Shown here: positions 41,625-49,334 of the stretch, piece after piece
Layout of the letters: each line of letters begins with the position of its first letter
Numbering within the stretch: position 1 is the stretch's first letter
Source of the DNA: JADLBR01 sp964651705
GTDB taxonomy: Bacteria > Verrucomicrobiota > Verrucomicrobiia > JADLBR01
Assembly (NCBI GenBank): GCA_964651705.1
Contig: CAZYWZ010000001.1
Span: 62,001-126,000, forward strand
Length of the DNA stretch: 64,000 nt
Direction of reading: 5' to 3'
The notes under the pieces: model-generated
Told to the model about the DNA's origin: nothing
Database searches by the model: none
Seen by the model: only the letters and a program-made list of their open reading frames with translations
Made by a program: the position numbers and the translations under genes

Positions 41625-44593
41625 ACACCACCATCACCCGAATCATCGTGACAGCCCTGGCGTTCCTGACCGCCGCCTGCATCCTGCCGCCCTGCGCTGC
41701 GGGCGCGGAGCGCGTGGCTTTCGAGTTATCGTTAGGCGTCGCCGACCAGGACTCGACAGCCTGGGACGGCGAACTGCGCTGCCCGGAAGGCCTCAGCATC
41801 GAGAGCGCGGGGATCCTCGATCTCTACCCGAAGGACCGTGGCGGTGTCGCGCTGCCTTCCGCGCGGCTGGCGCAGTGGGCCGGCGGCAGCAAGTGCGAGG
41901 TCATGCGATCCCATCGCTATGTGGGCGCCAACATCGTGCGCGATCCGAAGGGCGAGCCCTTGCGGTTCCCGCTGATGCCATACGGCATGATGATCCAGTC
42001 GGCCGGCAGCGTAGAGACGCCAGTGACCATCGCCACCAAAGAGCACGGCCAGTTCGAGTTCGCGCCCGGCGACCTGAAGTACGGGCAGCCGGCGACGTTC
42101 CTCGACGGCCGCGCGAGCGTCGCGCGGGCCGTCGCAACCGTGGCGCTCGGGACGTGCACGGGCGAGAACGGCGCCATCCGCTACAACGACTTTCCCACCG
42201 TCTGTGCCGATCCCGACGGCGGCGCCTGGATCGCTTACATTGCTTACACCGGCAGCGATTCGCCACGGCTGTCGCTGAAGGAAGAACCGAAGGAGTTCGG
42301 TCACTTTCGTCAGGCGGCATACAACGACCAACTGCTGGTGGTGCGGGAACAGGGCGGCGTGTATTCCCAGCCGGTTGCGATCACCGCGCCGGGGTTGGAC
42401 CTGTTGGCACCGGCCATTGCGTGCGAACGCAGTGGGCGGACGGCGGCCTTCTGGTCCCAAGGGACGGCGGGCAACTGGGATCTCTATGTGAGCGTGCGTG
42501 GCAAGGGCGCTTGGAGCGCGCCGGTCCGCCTGACGACGGAGGCGGGCCCGGATATCTATGCCGCCGCGACGTCCGCCGGCGACGACATCTGGGTGGCGTG
42601 GCAGAGTTTCCGCGGGGGAATCTCGCGAATTTTGCTCGGCCGGTTGCGCGCCGGTGGGGCCGGGCTGGAGCCGGTGGTTGAGGTTACCGACGGCACCGCC
42701 AATTGCTGGCGACCCGCCCTTGCGGCGGACGGCCAAGGAAACCTCGCTGTGGCGTACGACACCTATGCCAAAGGCGATTATGATGTGCGGTGTGCGTTGG
42801 TTTCGCCCGAGGGCGTGGTGCAGCGGGAGATAGCCGTGGCCGCATCCCTGTGTTACGAAGCGCATGCCAGCGTCGCGTATGACCCGCTCAACCGCCTGTG
42901 GATCGCGTGGGAGGAAGCCGGAGAGAACTGGGGCAAGGACTTCAGCAACAACAAAGCGATCAAGCGGCTTCCCGGTGAACCGGTCGAAGGCCAGCGCACC
43001 TTGCGCCTCGCCTGCTGGTCGGGCGGACGCCTGCTGACGACGAAGACGCCGGTGGAAACGCTGTTGCCGTTGCAGCAGAACATACTCACAAGCTTCGAGA
43101 AGAATCCCGTCCACACCCGCGAGAGCCTGTTCCGGGACAGCCGACGCTACGCCTTTTATCCGAAGCTGGCCTGCGGCAGCGATGGACGCATCTATCTAGC
43201 CTACCGGCAGCACGATTACCTGCCGGACCGCTCGATGGCCAACCAGACCATCTGGTCCGACTCTGTCGCGGTGTACGAAGGCGATCAGTGGCTACGGCCC
43301 GTTCGCGTCGCCGGCTCCAACGGTCAGCGGCACTCGGCCCCGGCCATCTGCGCGGTGCCCGGCGGCGTTGTCTTGGCGTGCGCCGGTGATGGCCGGGCTT
43401 CCAACGGGCTGGGCGCCTGCGACCGCCTGCAGAACGTCCGCAGTGGCCGGCTGAGCATCGGGCCTGCCGGACCCGCTCCTGTGCTGGTGCCGCTGCCCAC
43501 GGCTGAACCCCCGGCCATTCCACTTTCGGTGGCAGCCGAGCGTGCGGCAGTGCGACGGATGCGGGACTACCGCGTTACCGTCGCCGGTCAACCGTTGCGA
43601 ATCCTGCGCGGCGACACCCACCGGCATACCGCCTTTTCCGCCGACAGCGCCATCAACGACGGCTGCATCGAGGATGCCTTTCGTTACGCGCTGGATGCCG
43701 CCGCGTTGGATTTCCTGAGCAACGGCGACCACGACAACGGCGGCAGCGAGTACGCGTGGTACCTCACCCAGAAGTTCTACGACGTCCATGATCTGCCGGC
43801 CGCATTCGTGCCGATGTTCGGCTACGAGCGCAGCCGCGGCGAAAGCGGCATCGGCGGCCATCGCAACGTGCTTGTGGCCGAGCGGGGCATCCGCGTTCTG
43901 CCGGCGTGGAAGCAGGAGCAAGCCGATGCCGCCGGCTCGGTGTTCGATACCCAGATGCTGTTCCGCTTTCTACGCCACTTCGGCGGGGTCAGCATCCCGC
44001 ACACCATCGGCACGCATGCCGGTCCCAACTTCGTGGACTGCGCGCCCGACGTGGATCCCGTGGTCGAGATCTACCAGGGCGCCCGCGATGCCTACGAATA
44101 TCCGGGTTGTCCCCGAGGCATCAAGACTGGCAATGATCGCGGGTTCTTCTGGAGCCTGCTGAAGGCCGGCAGGAAATACGGCGTCATTGCCAGCTCGGAC
44201 CACACCTCGACGCACATGAGCTACGCCATGCTCTACGTCAGCGAGATGAGCCGCAGCGGCGTGCTCGATGCCCTGCGCCGCCGGCACTGCTACGCCGCCA
44301 CCGACAACATCCTGCTCGATGTGCGCGTCGGCGACAACCACATGATGGGGGATGCCTTCACCAGCAGCGGCGTTCCGGTGTTTCGCATCCATGCCGTCGG
44401 CACGGGCCCGATCAAGCAGATCGACATCATCCGCAACGCCGAGATCGTGACGACCCTGCCCGTCGGCCAGAGCGCCGTCCAGACGGAGTGGACCGATGAC
44501 ATGCCCCCGGCCGGTGAGGCCACCTACTACGTACGCGTCCTTCAGGACGACGGCGAACTCGCATGGGGATCGCCGATGTGGCTCAAGAGATGA
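41621..44593 (+). CDS. Exported beta-propeller plus DUF3604 (PHP-like metallohydrolase) protein
   Basis: A 990-residue protein starting ATGA within the GH2 stop. Signal: MNTTITRIIVTALAFLTAAC. Residues about 170-600 are beta-propeller-like with repeated DxDG and WxAW patterns (ADPDGGAWIAYIAY, GDDIWVAWQSFRGG, NRLWIAWEEAGENWG). Residues about 655-990 are a DUF3604 domain with a PHP-type metal site: RGDTHRHTAFSADSA, DFLSNGDHDNGG, SGIGGHRNVLV, SIPHTIGTHAGPN and IASSDHTSTHMSYAM. The histidine and aspartate positions are intact, so metal-dependent hydrolysis is likely. The substrate is unknown. It is the last of the twelve co-directional exported genes. Confidence 0.82.
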   Translation: MNTTITRIIVTALAFLTAACILPPCAAGAERVAFELSLGVADQDSTAWDGELRCPEGLSIESAGILDLYPKDRGGVALPSARLAQWAGGSKCEVMRSHRYVGANIVRDPKGEPLRFPLMPYGMMIQSAGSVETPVTIATKEHGQFEFAPGDLKYGQPATFLDGRASVARAVATVALGTCTGENGAIRYNDFPTVCADPDGGAWIAYIAYTGSDSPRLSLKEEPKEFGHFRQAAYNDQLLVVREQGGVYSQPVAITAPGLDLLAPAIACERSGRTAAFWSQGTAGNWDLYVSVRGKGAWSAPVRLTTEAGPDIYAAATSAGDDIWVAWQSFRGGISRILLGRLRAGGAGLEPVVEVTDGTANCWRPALAADGQGNLAVAYDTYAKGDYDVRCALVSPEGVVQREIAVAASLCYEAHASVAYDPLNRLWIAWEEAGENWGKDFSNNKAIKRLPGEPVEGQRTLRLACWSGGRLLTTKTPVETLLPLQQNILTSFEKNPVHTRESLFRDSRRYAFYPKLACGSDGRIYLAYRQHDYLPDRSMANQTIWSDSVAVYEGDQWLRPVRVAGSNGQRHSAPAICAVPGGVVLACAGDGRASNGLGACDRLQNVRSGRLSIGPAGPAPVLVPLPTAEPPAIPLSVAAERAAVRRMRDYRVTVAGQPLRILRGDTHRHTAFSADSAINDGCIEDAFRYALDAAALDFLSNGDHDNGGSEYAWYLTQKFYDVHDLPAAFVPMFGYERSRGESGIGGHRNVLVAERGIRVLPAWKQEQADAAGSVFDTQMLFRFLRHFGGVSIPHTIGTHAGPNFVDCAPDVDPVVEIYQGARDAYEYPGCPRGIKTGNDRGFFWSLLKAGRKYGVIASSDHTSTHMSYAMLYVSEMSRSGVLDALRRRHCYAATDNILLDVRVGDNHMMGDAFTSSGVPVFRIHAVGTGPIKQIDIIRNAEIVTTLPVGQSAVQTEWTDDMPPAGEATYYVRVLQDDGELAWGSPMWLKR

Positions 44594-44731
44594 TCAAGAT
44601 CATTCAACCGCTTGCCAGGTGACCGGGCAACGAAATGATCGGTGACCAAACGGTGAAACGACAGATTCCTAGACCACGCACTCATTCGCGGGATTGACGA
44701 AACTGTGAAAATGTGAAAGTGTGATGGCGTC

Positions 44732-44995
44732 ATGAAGAACATCACCGTCAGCATCGACGACGAGCTCTATCGGGCGGCTCGCATCAAGGCGGCGGAGGAG
44801 TCCACGTCCATCTCCGGCCTGTTCAAGGCCTTCTTGATCCGCCTCACCAGCGACGAGTCAGCCGAGACCCGGTTTCAGCGGCTCGCCCGCGAGGAGCAGG
44901 AGCTTCGTGCCGAACTCCGCGCCCGCCGCATCGGCCTCAGCCCCGCCCACAACCTGACCCGCGCCGAACTCCACGACCGCGATGCGCTTCGTTGA
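44732..44995 (+). CDS. VapB-like ribbon-helix-helix antitoxin
   Basis: An 87-residue protein. MKNITVSIDDELYRAARIKA is the beta strand and first helix of a ribbon-helix-helix or DUF6364-like antitoxin, and EESTSISGLFKAFLIRL the second helix. The C-terminal half (FQRLAREEQELRAELRARRI) is a charged helix that would bind the toxin. It overlaps the following PIN gene by 14 bp. The segment upstream (44594-44731) holds no gene; it contains a short inverted repeat, TTGCC and GGCAA, of uncertain meaning. Confidence 0.85.
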   Translation: MKNITVSIDDELYRAARIKAAEESTSISGLFKAFLIRLTSDESAETRFQRLAREEQELRAELRARRIGLSPAHNLTRAELHDRDALR

Positions 44996-45395
44996 TACCA
45001 ACATCCTCGTTTACTCGCTCGATCTCGGACCCTCCCAGCCCGAGAAAACGGCGATCGCCCTGGAAATCCTGAGCCAAACCGACATCGCCCTCTCCGTGCA
45101 GGTGCTTCAGGAATTCTACGTTCAGGCCACCCATCCCCGCCGCCCCGATGCCCTGCCGCACGACCTCGCGGAGCGGCTCATCCAGAAATGGCTGCGCTTC
45201 CGCATCCAGGAAAACACCGTCGCCGTCCTCCAGTCCGCCCTCAGTCTGAAGCAGCGCTTCCAAACCTCCTTCTGGGACGCCGTCATTCTCGCCGCCGCCA
45301 AAGCCGCCCGCTGCGGGCAACTCCTCACCGAAGACCTCAACCACGGCCAGGACTACGATGGCGTGGTGGTGGTGAATCCGTTTTTGTCCGCGTAG
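44982..45395 (+). CDS. PIN-domain toxin (VapC-like)
   Basis: A 137-residue PIN protein, MRFVDTNILVYSLD (Asp4), with QVLQEFYVQATH (conserved Glu), QTSFWDAVILAAAKA (Asp) and LLTEDLNHGQDYDGVVVVNPF (third acidic site and family C-terminus). Typical VapC ribonuclease with all acidic residues. It starts inside the antitoxin gene (14-bp overlap). It is the first of three adjacent toxin-antitoxin modules at the downstream border of the glycosidase operon. Confidence 0.92.
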   Translation: MRFVDTNILVYSLDLGPSQPEKTAIALEILSQTDIALSVQVLQEFYVQATHPRRPDALPHDLAERLIQKWLRFRIQENTVAVLQSALSLKQRFQTSFWDAVILAAAKAARCGQLLTEDLNHGQDYDGVVVVNPFLSA

Positions 45396-45443
45396 CCAAC
45401 CGACTGCGCCATCCTCCGCCCGCTTTGACCGCTATCGGGGTCG

Positions 45444-45689
45444 CGTCAAGGGCTGACCCCCTTGGCCCCCCCGTTCGCTTGGGAGGGACGCCGGCCCCGG
45501 CGTCCGCGGGCCACCAGAATGCGGGCCACCAGAATGCGGGATGCCTCGGCCGACCCGGCCCGCGAGGCCGCGGGCCCTCCCAAACATGGCTTAACTTAGC
45601 GCCATTCAGGGCTGACCCCATGCGCCCCATGCGCGCCTGACCCCATGGGCCCAGATCGCTTGCCGGTCCGCTTGACATGCGTCCCGGTG
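45444..45689. repeat. 246-bp direct repeat, copy 1
   Basis: Nearly identical (one mismatch noted, ACG/ATG at 45489) to 46016-46261, exactly 572 bp further. It begins CGTCAAGGGCTGACCCCC, the end sequence of the RAYT element, and contains a 15-bp tandem duplication (GCGGGCCACCAGAAT twice) and CCCCATGCG twice. No coding sequence of convincing quality is inside. The 883-bp gene-free stretch 45396-46278 consists of this repeat, its second copy, the mini-element and about 200 bp of unassigned sequence. Confidence 0.9.
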
Positions 45690-45746
45690 CGAGCCAGGGG
45701 GTCAGCCCTTGACTATGTGCGAGCCAGGGGGTCAGCCCTTGACTAT
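45687..45746. repeat. 30-bp tandem duplication covering the left end of mini-element copy B
   Basis: Two exact 30-bp copies (45687-45716 and 45717-45746) each start GTGCGAGCCAGGGGGTCAGC and end CCTTGACTAT. The duplication therefore contains the element's terminal repeat. Confidence 0.85.
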
Positions 45747-45818
45747 TGACGGTGGCGCCCGAACTCGAATCGTCGGAAAATCACTCCCGGCCTTGTGTCA
45801 ATTGTCAAGGGCTGACCC
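45727..45818. mobile_element. 92-bp non-autonomous derivative of the RAYT element (copy B)
   Basis: Bounded by GGGGTCAGCCCTTGACTATT and the inverted end ATTGTCAAGGGCTGACCC. The interior is closely similar to copy A at 27915-28006, and both are the same length. The right side is followed by CCGCCTGCCACTG repeated with a 17-bp period (45817, 45834). Confidence 0.8.
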
Positions 45819-46015
45819 GCCTGCCACTGTGAACCGCCTGCCACTGCTCAAATGGCCACCACGCTGCAGCCCGCATTGAAAGCGGTGCGCGGACGCACCG
45901 CACTCCAGGGCGCTGCGCGCGAAATCTGTCGAAGTGGTAGGGTGCATCTATCCCCACGAGTCCTCTATCGCGCCACGCGATCAGCCCGGGCGGCGGTTCG
46001 CTTTGGGCAACACGC

Positions 46016-46261
46016 CGTCAAGGGCTGACCCCCTTGGCCCCCCCGTTCGCTTGGGAGGGATGCCGGCCCCGGCGTCCGCGGGCCACCAGAATGCGGGCCA
46101 CCAGAATGCGGGATGCCTCGGCCGACCCGGCCCGCGAGGCCGCGGGCCCTCCCAAACATGGCTTAACTTAGCGCCATTCAGGGCTGACCCCATGCGCCCC
46201 ATGCGCGCCTGACCCCATGGGCCCAGATCGCTTGCCGGTCCGCTTGACATGCGTCCCGGTG
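46016..46261. repeat. 246-bp direct repeat, copy 2
   Basis: Second copy of the repeat at 45444-45689. Its right end lies 18 bp before the start of the next antitoxin gene and contributes TTGACA (46244-46249), a possible -35 box for it. In copy 1 the same hexamer is followed by unrelated sequence. Confidence 0.9.
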
Positions 46262-46278
46262 TCTTACAACTTAGCCAT

Positions 46279-46488
46279 ATGAGCACGACACTGACCATTC
46301 GCCTTCCCGATGATCTGGCCCAGTCCGTGGAGGCGCAGGCGAGGTTGACGGGGCGTTCACAGGGCAGCCTGGTCAAGGAGGCCATCGAGCGGCATTTGTT
46401 GCCAGGGCGCAAGCCGTTCATGCGGCTCGCGGGGATTTTGGAGGGGCCGCCGGATCTGTCTCGGCGAAAGGGGTTTTCGCGCCCATGA
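46279..46488 (+). CDS. Ribbon-helix-helix antitoxin
   Basis: A 69-residue protein. TLTIRLPDDLAQSVEAQARL is the strand and helix of a CopG/Arc-type ribbon-helix-helix domain and TGRSQGSLVKEAIERHLL the second helix. The tail RLAGILEGPPDLSRRKGFSRP is typical of antitoxins in this class. The PIN toxin gene overlaps the stop by four bases (ATGA). The nearby 246-bp repeat supplies possible promoter sequence. Confidence 0.9.
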   Translation: MSTTLTIRLPDDLAQSVEAQARLTGRSQGSLVKEAIERHLLPGRKPFMRLAGILEGPPDLSRRKGFSRP

Positions 46489-46883
46489 GGGGGCTCGCGG
46501 ACACCGGCTTCATCGTGGCGTTCCTGAATGGGAGGGATCGGCACCATGGCTGGGCGGTCGGGGTAGCGGCTGGGGTGGACGAACCCCTGTTGACCTGTGA
46601 GGCAGTGCTCGCGGAGGCGGCGTTCCACGTCGGTTCTGTCGGCCACGTTTTGGCCCTCATCGATACGGGCCTATTAAGGGTGGATTTTGATTTCGTCGGA
46701 TGCCTATCGAGGATTGCGGCGCTGGCGCGTCGATATGCCGATCGTGCCCCGGACCTTGCGGACCTGTGCCTGATCTGTCTCAGCGAGCGTTTCCCGGCGC
46801 ATCCGGTGGTCACGGTGGATGGCGATTTCCGGATCTATCGGCGCCACCAGCGCCAGACGATCCCCGTGGTCATGCCCGAGTGA
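46485..46883 (+). CDS. PIN-domain toxin (VapC-like)
   Basis: A 132-residue PIN protein: LADTGFIVAFLNGRDRHHGW (Asp6), a glutamate in LTCEAVLAEAAFHV, APDLADLCLICLSE with conserved Asp, and VVTVDGDFRIYRRH with the final acidic motif. The ATGA overlap with the antitoxin gene indicates coupling. It converges on the next module, whose toxin lies on the opposite strand 101 bp away. Confidence 0.9.
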   Translation: MRGLADTGFIVAFLNGRDRHHGWAVGVAAGVDEPLLTCEAVLAEAAFHVGSVGHVLALIDTGLLRVDFDFVGCLSRIAALARRYADRAPDLADLCLICLSERFPAHPVVTVDGDFRIYRRHQRQTIPVVMPE

Positions 46884-46952
46884 CCGGCGGCGGGATGGGC
46901 GAGGCGCGCGCCTGGCGCAGACGCCGCACGAAACGCGCTGTGGGCCGCCTGT

Positions 46953-46988
46953 CTGAGGCATGGGGTCAATCCTGTGACACCCCCTCAG
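46953..46988. terminator. Hairpin between convergent toxin genes
   Basis: CTGAGG (46953-46958) pairs with CCTCAG (46983-46988). Inside, GGGGTCA faces TGACACCCC imperfectly. The stem includes the stop codon of the minus-strand PIN gene. The position between convergent genes suits a bidirectional terminator. The core also recalls the GGGGTCAG end of the RAYT element. Confidence 0.4.
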
Positions 46989-47392
46989 AACTCGACCAAC
47001 TGGATGATCTTAAACCGGTTGTTCCAGTCCCGGATGCGCGCGTCGGCGGTGGCGAGGGGGAGGCCTAGGACGAGGGCGGTGGCGACGATCATCCTGTCGG
47101 CGGGGTCGCCATGGAAATCCGGGAGGCGGCAGCTTTCCCGGCAAATGGCGGGGCTCAGCGGTTCCAGGACGACCGGGGGCGCGAGATTTGCGGCGAGCCA
47201 CTGGTCGGGATTGGGTTTGAGGCGCAACCGTTCCTTGGATTCGAGCATCAGAACTTCCCAGACGGAAATCGCCGACAGGAACCATTGCCCCTTGAAGGCG
47301 GCCAGCGGCGCCGCGCGGTTGTGGCCAGCCGCGAGCCAAACCCACAGGTGTGTGTCGAGGACCGCGGCAACGAGATGTTCAGGACGCGGCAT
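46985..47392 (-). CDS. PIN-domain toxin (VapC-like)
   Basis: A 135-residue PIN protein: HLVAAVLDTHLWVWLAAGH (Asp13), SAISVWEVLMLESK (Glu), GDPADRMIVATALVLG (Asp) and LATADARIRDW. This DTHLWVWL subtype is typical of toxins paired with Phd/YefM-like antitoxins, and such a gene lies immediately upstream with a 14-bp overlap. MPRPEH at 47392 is the most plausible start. Confidence 0.9.
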   Translation of the reverse strand: MPRPEHLVAAVLDTHLWVWLAAGHNRAAPLAAFKGQWFLSAISVWEVLMLESKERLRLKPNPDQWLAANLAPPVVLEPLSPAICRESCRLPDFHGDPADRMIVATALVLGLPLATADARIRDWNNRFKIIQLVEF

Positions 47393-47606
47393 TCCAAGGC
47401 TCGCCGGTTTCGAGGATGTCCCCGAGGATCTCCGTGGTTTCCGCCGACCGGCCAAAAAGGGGCGGGGACGACTCAGCGGCGGGGACGGGGATCAACTCGG
47501 CGGCGGCCCGGCCATGGCGCGAGATGGTGACGCGGCACTTTTCGCGCTGGACCTTTTCGACGATTCCCAGGCACTTCGCCTTGAATTGCGTCACCGTGAT
47601 ATCCAT
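47379..47606 (-). CDS. Phd/YefM-type antitoxin
   Basis: A 75-residue protein: MDITVTQFKAKCLGIVEKVQ, then CRVTISRHGRAAAELIPVPA is the Phd/YefM DNA-binding fold. The C-terminal tail EILGDILETGEPWNAA contacts the toxin. A near-consensus promoter with a central palindrome lies directly upstream, and the first transcribed base would fall at about the start codon. It overlaps the toxin gene by 14 bp. Confidence 0.9.
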   Translation of the reverse strand: MDITVTQFKAKCLGIVEKVQREKCRVTISRHGRAAAELIPVPAAESSPPLFGRSAETTEILGDILETGEPWNAAS

Positions 47607-47612
47607 GGAATG

Positions 47613-47641
47613 ACTGTAGCCTGACCATGGTCCTTTGTCAA
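47613..47641 (-). promoter_or_regulatory. Sigma-70 promoter with operator palindrome for the Phd/PIN module
   Basis: On the minus strand TTGACA (47641-47636), a 17-bp spacer and TACAGT (47618-47613) form a near-consensus promoter. The palindrome GACCATGGTC (47623-47632) sits within the spacer, where a bound antitoxin would block polymerase. Only six bases separate the -10 box from ATG 47606, predicting a leaderless or near-leaderless mRNA. Confidence 0.7.
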
Positions 47642-47878
47642 AAGACCTCGGGATTAGTCTCACGCCTGCGGGTTCTCCCGTGCGAAGAGATTCCGCGTCG
47701 TCTTTCGTCGCGTGACGGGGATGATGCCGGCGCCATATGGGCGAACCGGGAGGACCGCCAAAGGCCGCGAACGATTTGTGTGTCGCCCGCAAGCCCAAAG
47801 CCTCGGATGGGGAGAACGATCCTGGGCGCCGAAAATATTTGTCACATGGCGTCGCGTCGGGGGATCTATATATAAAGG

Positions 47879-48406
47879 ATGTCTTGGACGGGCGCGCAGC
47901 GTGAGGTGGATGGTCTCTCGGTTTTGGCCGATGGGGAGCTCGTCGTGGCGTATGTCACGCGGGACGATCAGGCGGCGTTCACCGAGCTGGTGAGACGCCA
48001 TTCGGGACTGGTGCTTGGGGTCGTGCACCGGCGCAACGCCGAGCGGGTGGAGCAGGTGGCCTACTAGGCGCTCCATCGGTTCACCCGGGCGCTCGACCTC
48101 ACCGACGAGCAGAAGGACTCGATGTTTCAGGAACTGTCGCGGCGCGCCTGGGATGGCGTGGGCGCGCGAACGCAGCGCTGCTTCGTCCTGAATTACACGC
48201 CATCGATAAGCGACCTGCCGAAGGTGGACGAGGCCGCCGCGGCCGCTGCCGTCCTTTCGCCCGAACAGGTGGCGGCATGGCAGAAGCACCTCAAAGGGGA
48301 AGGAGAATTCACCGAGCGCATGACCAAGAAAGTCATGCCGATCTTCATGCCGGGCCTCGACCCGGGCGATCTGCCGGGGGGCCCGGAATCCAGGGGCAAC
48401 ATGTGA
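47879..48406 (+). pseudogene. Broken ECF sigma factor fused in frame to an LTxxQ-type C-terminal remnant
   Basis: One reading frame runs from ATG 47879 to the stop at 48404-48406, interrupted only by TAG at 48065-48067. The first part (GLSVLADGELVVAYVTRDDQ, AAFTELVRRHSGLVLGVVHR) is the start of region 2 of an ECF sigma-70 factor. After the TAG the frame reads ALDLTDEQKDSMFQELSRRA and later VLSPEQVAAWQKHLKG, the kind of C-terminal segment found in LTxxQ-like regulators or anti-sigma proteins. Sigma regions 2.4 to 4 are missing, so an internal deletion probably joined two neighbouring genes. The 270 bp upstream (47607-47878) hold two divergent promoters and no gene. Confidence 0.6.
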
Positions 48407-48499
48407 GGCCCATCACGTTCCCCGAACGAGATCTCCCGGGCCGATGCGCCGAAGCCACCGCGTGATTGAAACTGGAGGCCGCATGGGCCAACCTGCCGC

Positions 48500-49174
48500 A
48501 TGCAAAACCGATCGACCCTCCTCGTCCCCGCGCTCCTCGTCGCCACCGCGATCTCGGCCGGGCCGCCCGCCCAGAAGGGCGAGCCGATTTTCTCCGATGA
48601 TTTTGCGCGTTCGGACCTGGGCGAGTGGAAGGCCGTGATACCGACCTTCGCGATCGAGGGTGGCGCGCTCAAGGGCGCGCAGACCCGCGACGACCACGGC
48701 GCGGTCGGTCGCGTCCATCGCCCGATGAAGGACGTGATCGTGGAATTCCGCTTCAAGCTAGCGGGCTCGACGGGTTTCAACGCGGTATTCGATGACCAGC
48801 AGTTCAAGGGTTCCCACGCGGGCCACATCTGCCGCGTGGCCTTCGCGCCGAAGCAGGTCCGTCTGGGCGACGACAAGGAGGGCGTGATGCGCAACGACAT
48901 CTTCGAGATGCGCAAGGATCCGGCGCGCAAGGCCGAGGCGGAGAAACTCCTCGTCGGCCGGGGTGCCACCGCGAATGTCAGCATCAGCCCCGACGCATGG
49001 CACCAGGTCGCCATCGAGATCGTGGGCGACCAGATGCGCGTCACCATCGACGGCAAGCCCGCGGGAGACTTGAAGTCCCCGGGCATCGCCCACGAGACCA
49101 AGACCAGCTTTCACTTCACCGTCAACGGGCCGGGGGTTCTCTTCGACGACGTGCGCATCTGGAAGGCGAGGTGA
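48500..49174 (+). CDS. Secreted concanavalin-like (DUF1080-related) protein
   Basis: A 224-residue protein with signal MQNRSTLLVPALLVATAISA. PIFSDDFARSDLGEWKAVIP, FAIEGGALKGAQTRDDHGAV and VIVEFRFKLAGSTGFNAVFDD show the concanavalin-like fold of the DUF1080/laminarinase-like group, closing with DAWHQVAIEIVGDQMRVTID and GPGVLFDDVRIWKAR. It is not a full DUF1080 match. It may bind or cleave a glycan. It is followed on the same strand by the GH88/105-like gene after 160 bp. Confidence 0.72.
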   Translation: MQNRSTLLVPALLVATAISAGPPAQKGEPIFSDDFARSDLGEWKAVIPTFAIEGGALKGAQTRDDHGAVGRVHRPMKDVIVEFRFKLAGSTGFNAVFDDQQFKGSHAGHICRVAFAPKQVRLGDDKEGVMRNDIFEMRKDPARKAEAEKLLVGRGATANVSISPDAWHQVAIEIVGDQMRVTIDGKPAGDLKSPGIAHETKTSFHFTVNGPGVLFDDVRIWKAR

Positions 49175-49334
49175 GCCGCCCGCGCGGTGGAGCGCAAGAG
49201 AGCCGACATGATGCGAGCGATAGGGCAGGCGACGGGGTGCCGCCACCGATTGTCCCGCCGTAGTGATGGGAAGCCATCTGGCGATCAAACCCGTTGCGCC
49301 CAAATGAGGAATGCGGCATAGGGGGATATCGATC

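Noticed and set aside
45444..46261. CRISPR-like array
   Set aside because: Repeats are two 246-bp copies plus short tandem duplications of varied length; there is no regular repeat-spacer pattern and no cas gene.
45640..46646. Minus-strand frames at 45337-45678 and 45981-46646
   Set aside because: They share a segment only because they cross the two copies of the 246-bp repeat; the second is antisense to the RHH antitoxin. No domain or ribosome site.
48065..48067. TAG as a recoded (pyrrolysine or readthrough) codon
   Set aside because: The flanking parts resemble different proteins and most sigma factor regions are missing, so a deletion pseudogene is simpler. No recoding element or pyl gene is visible.
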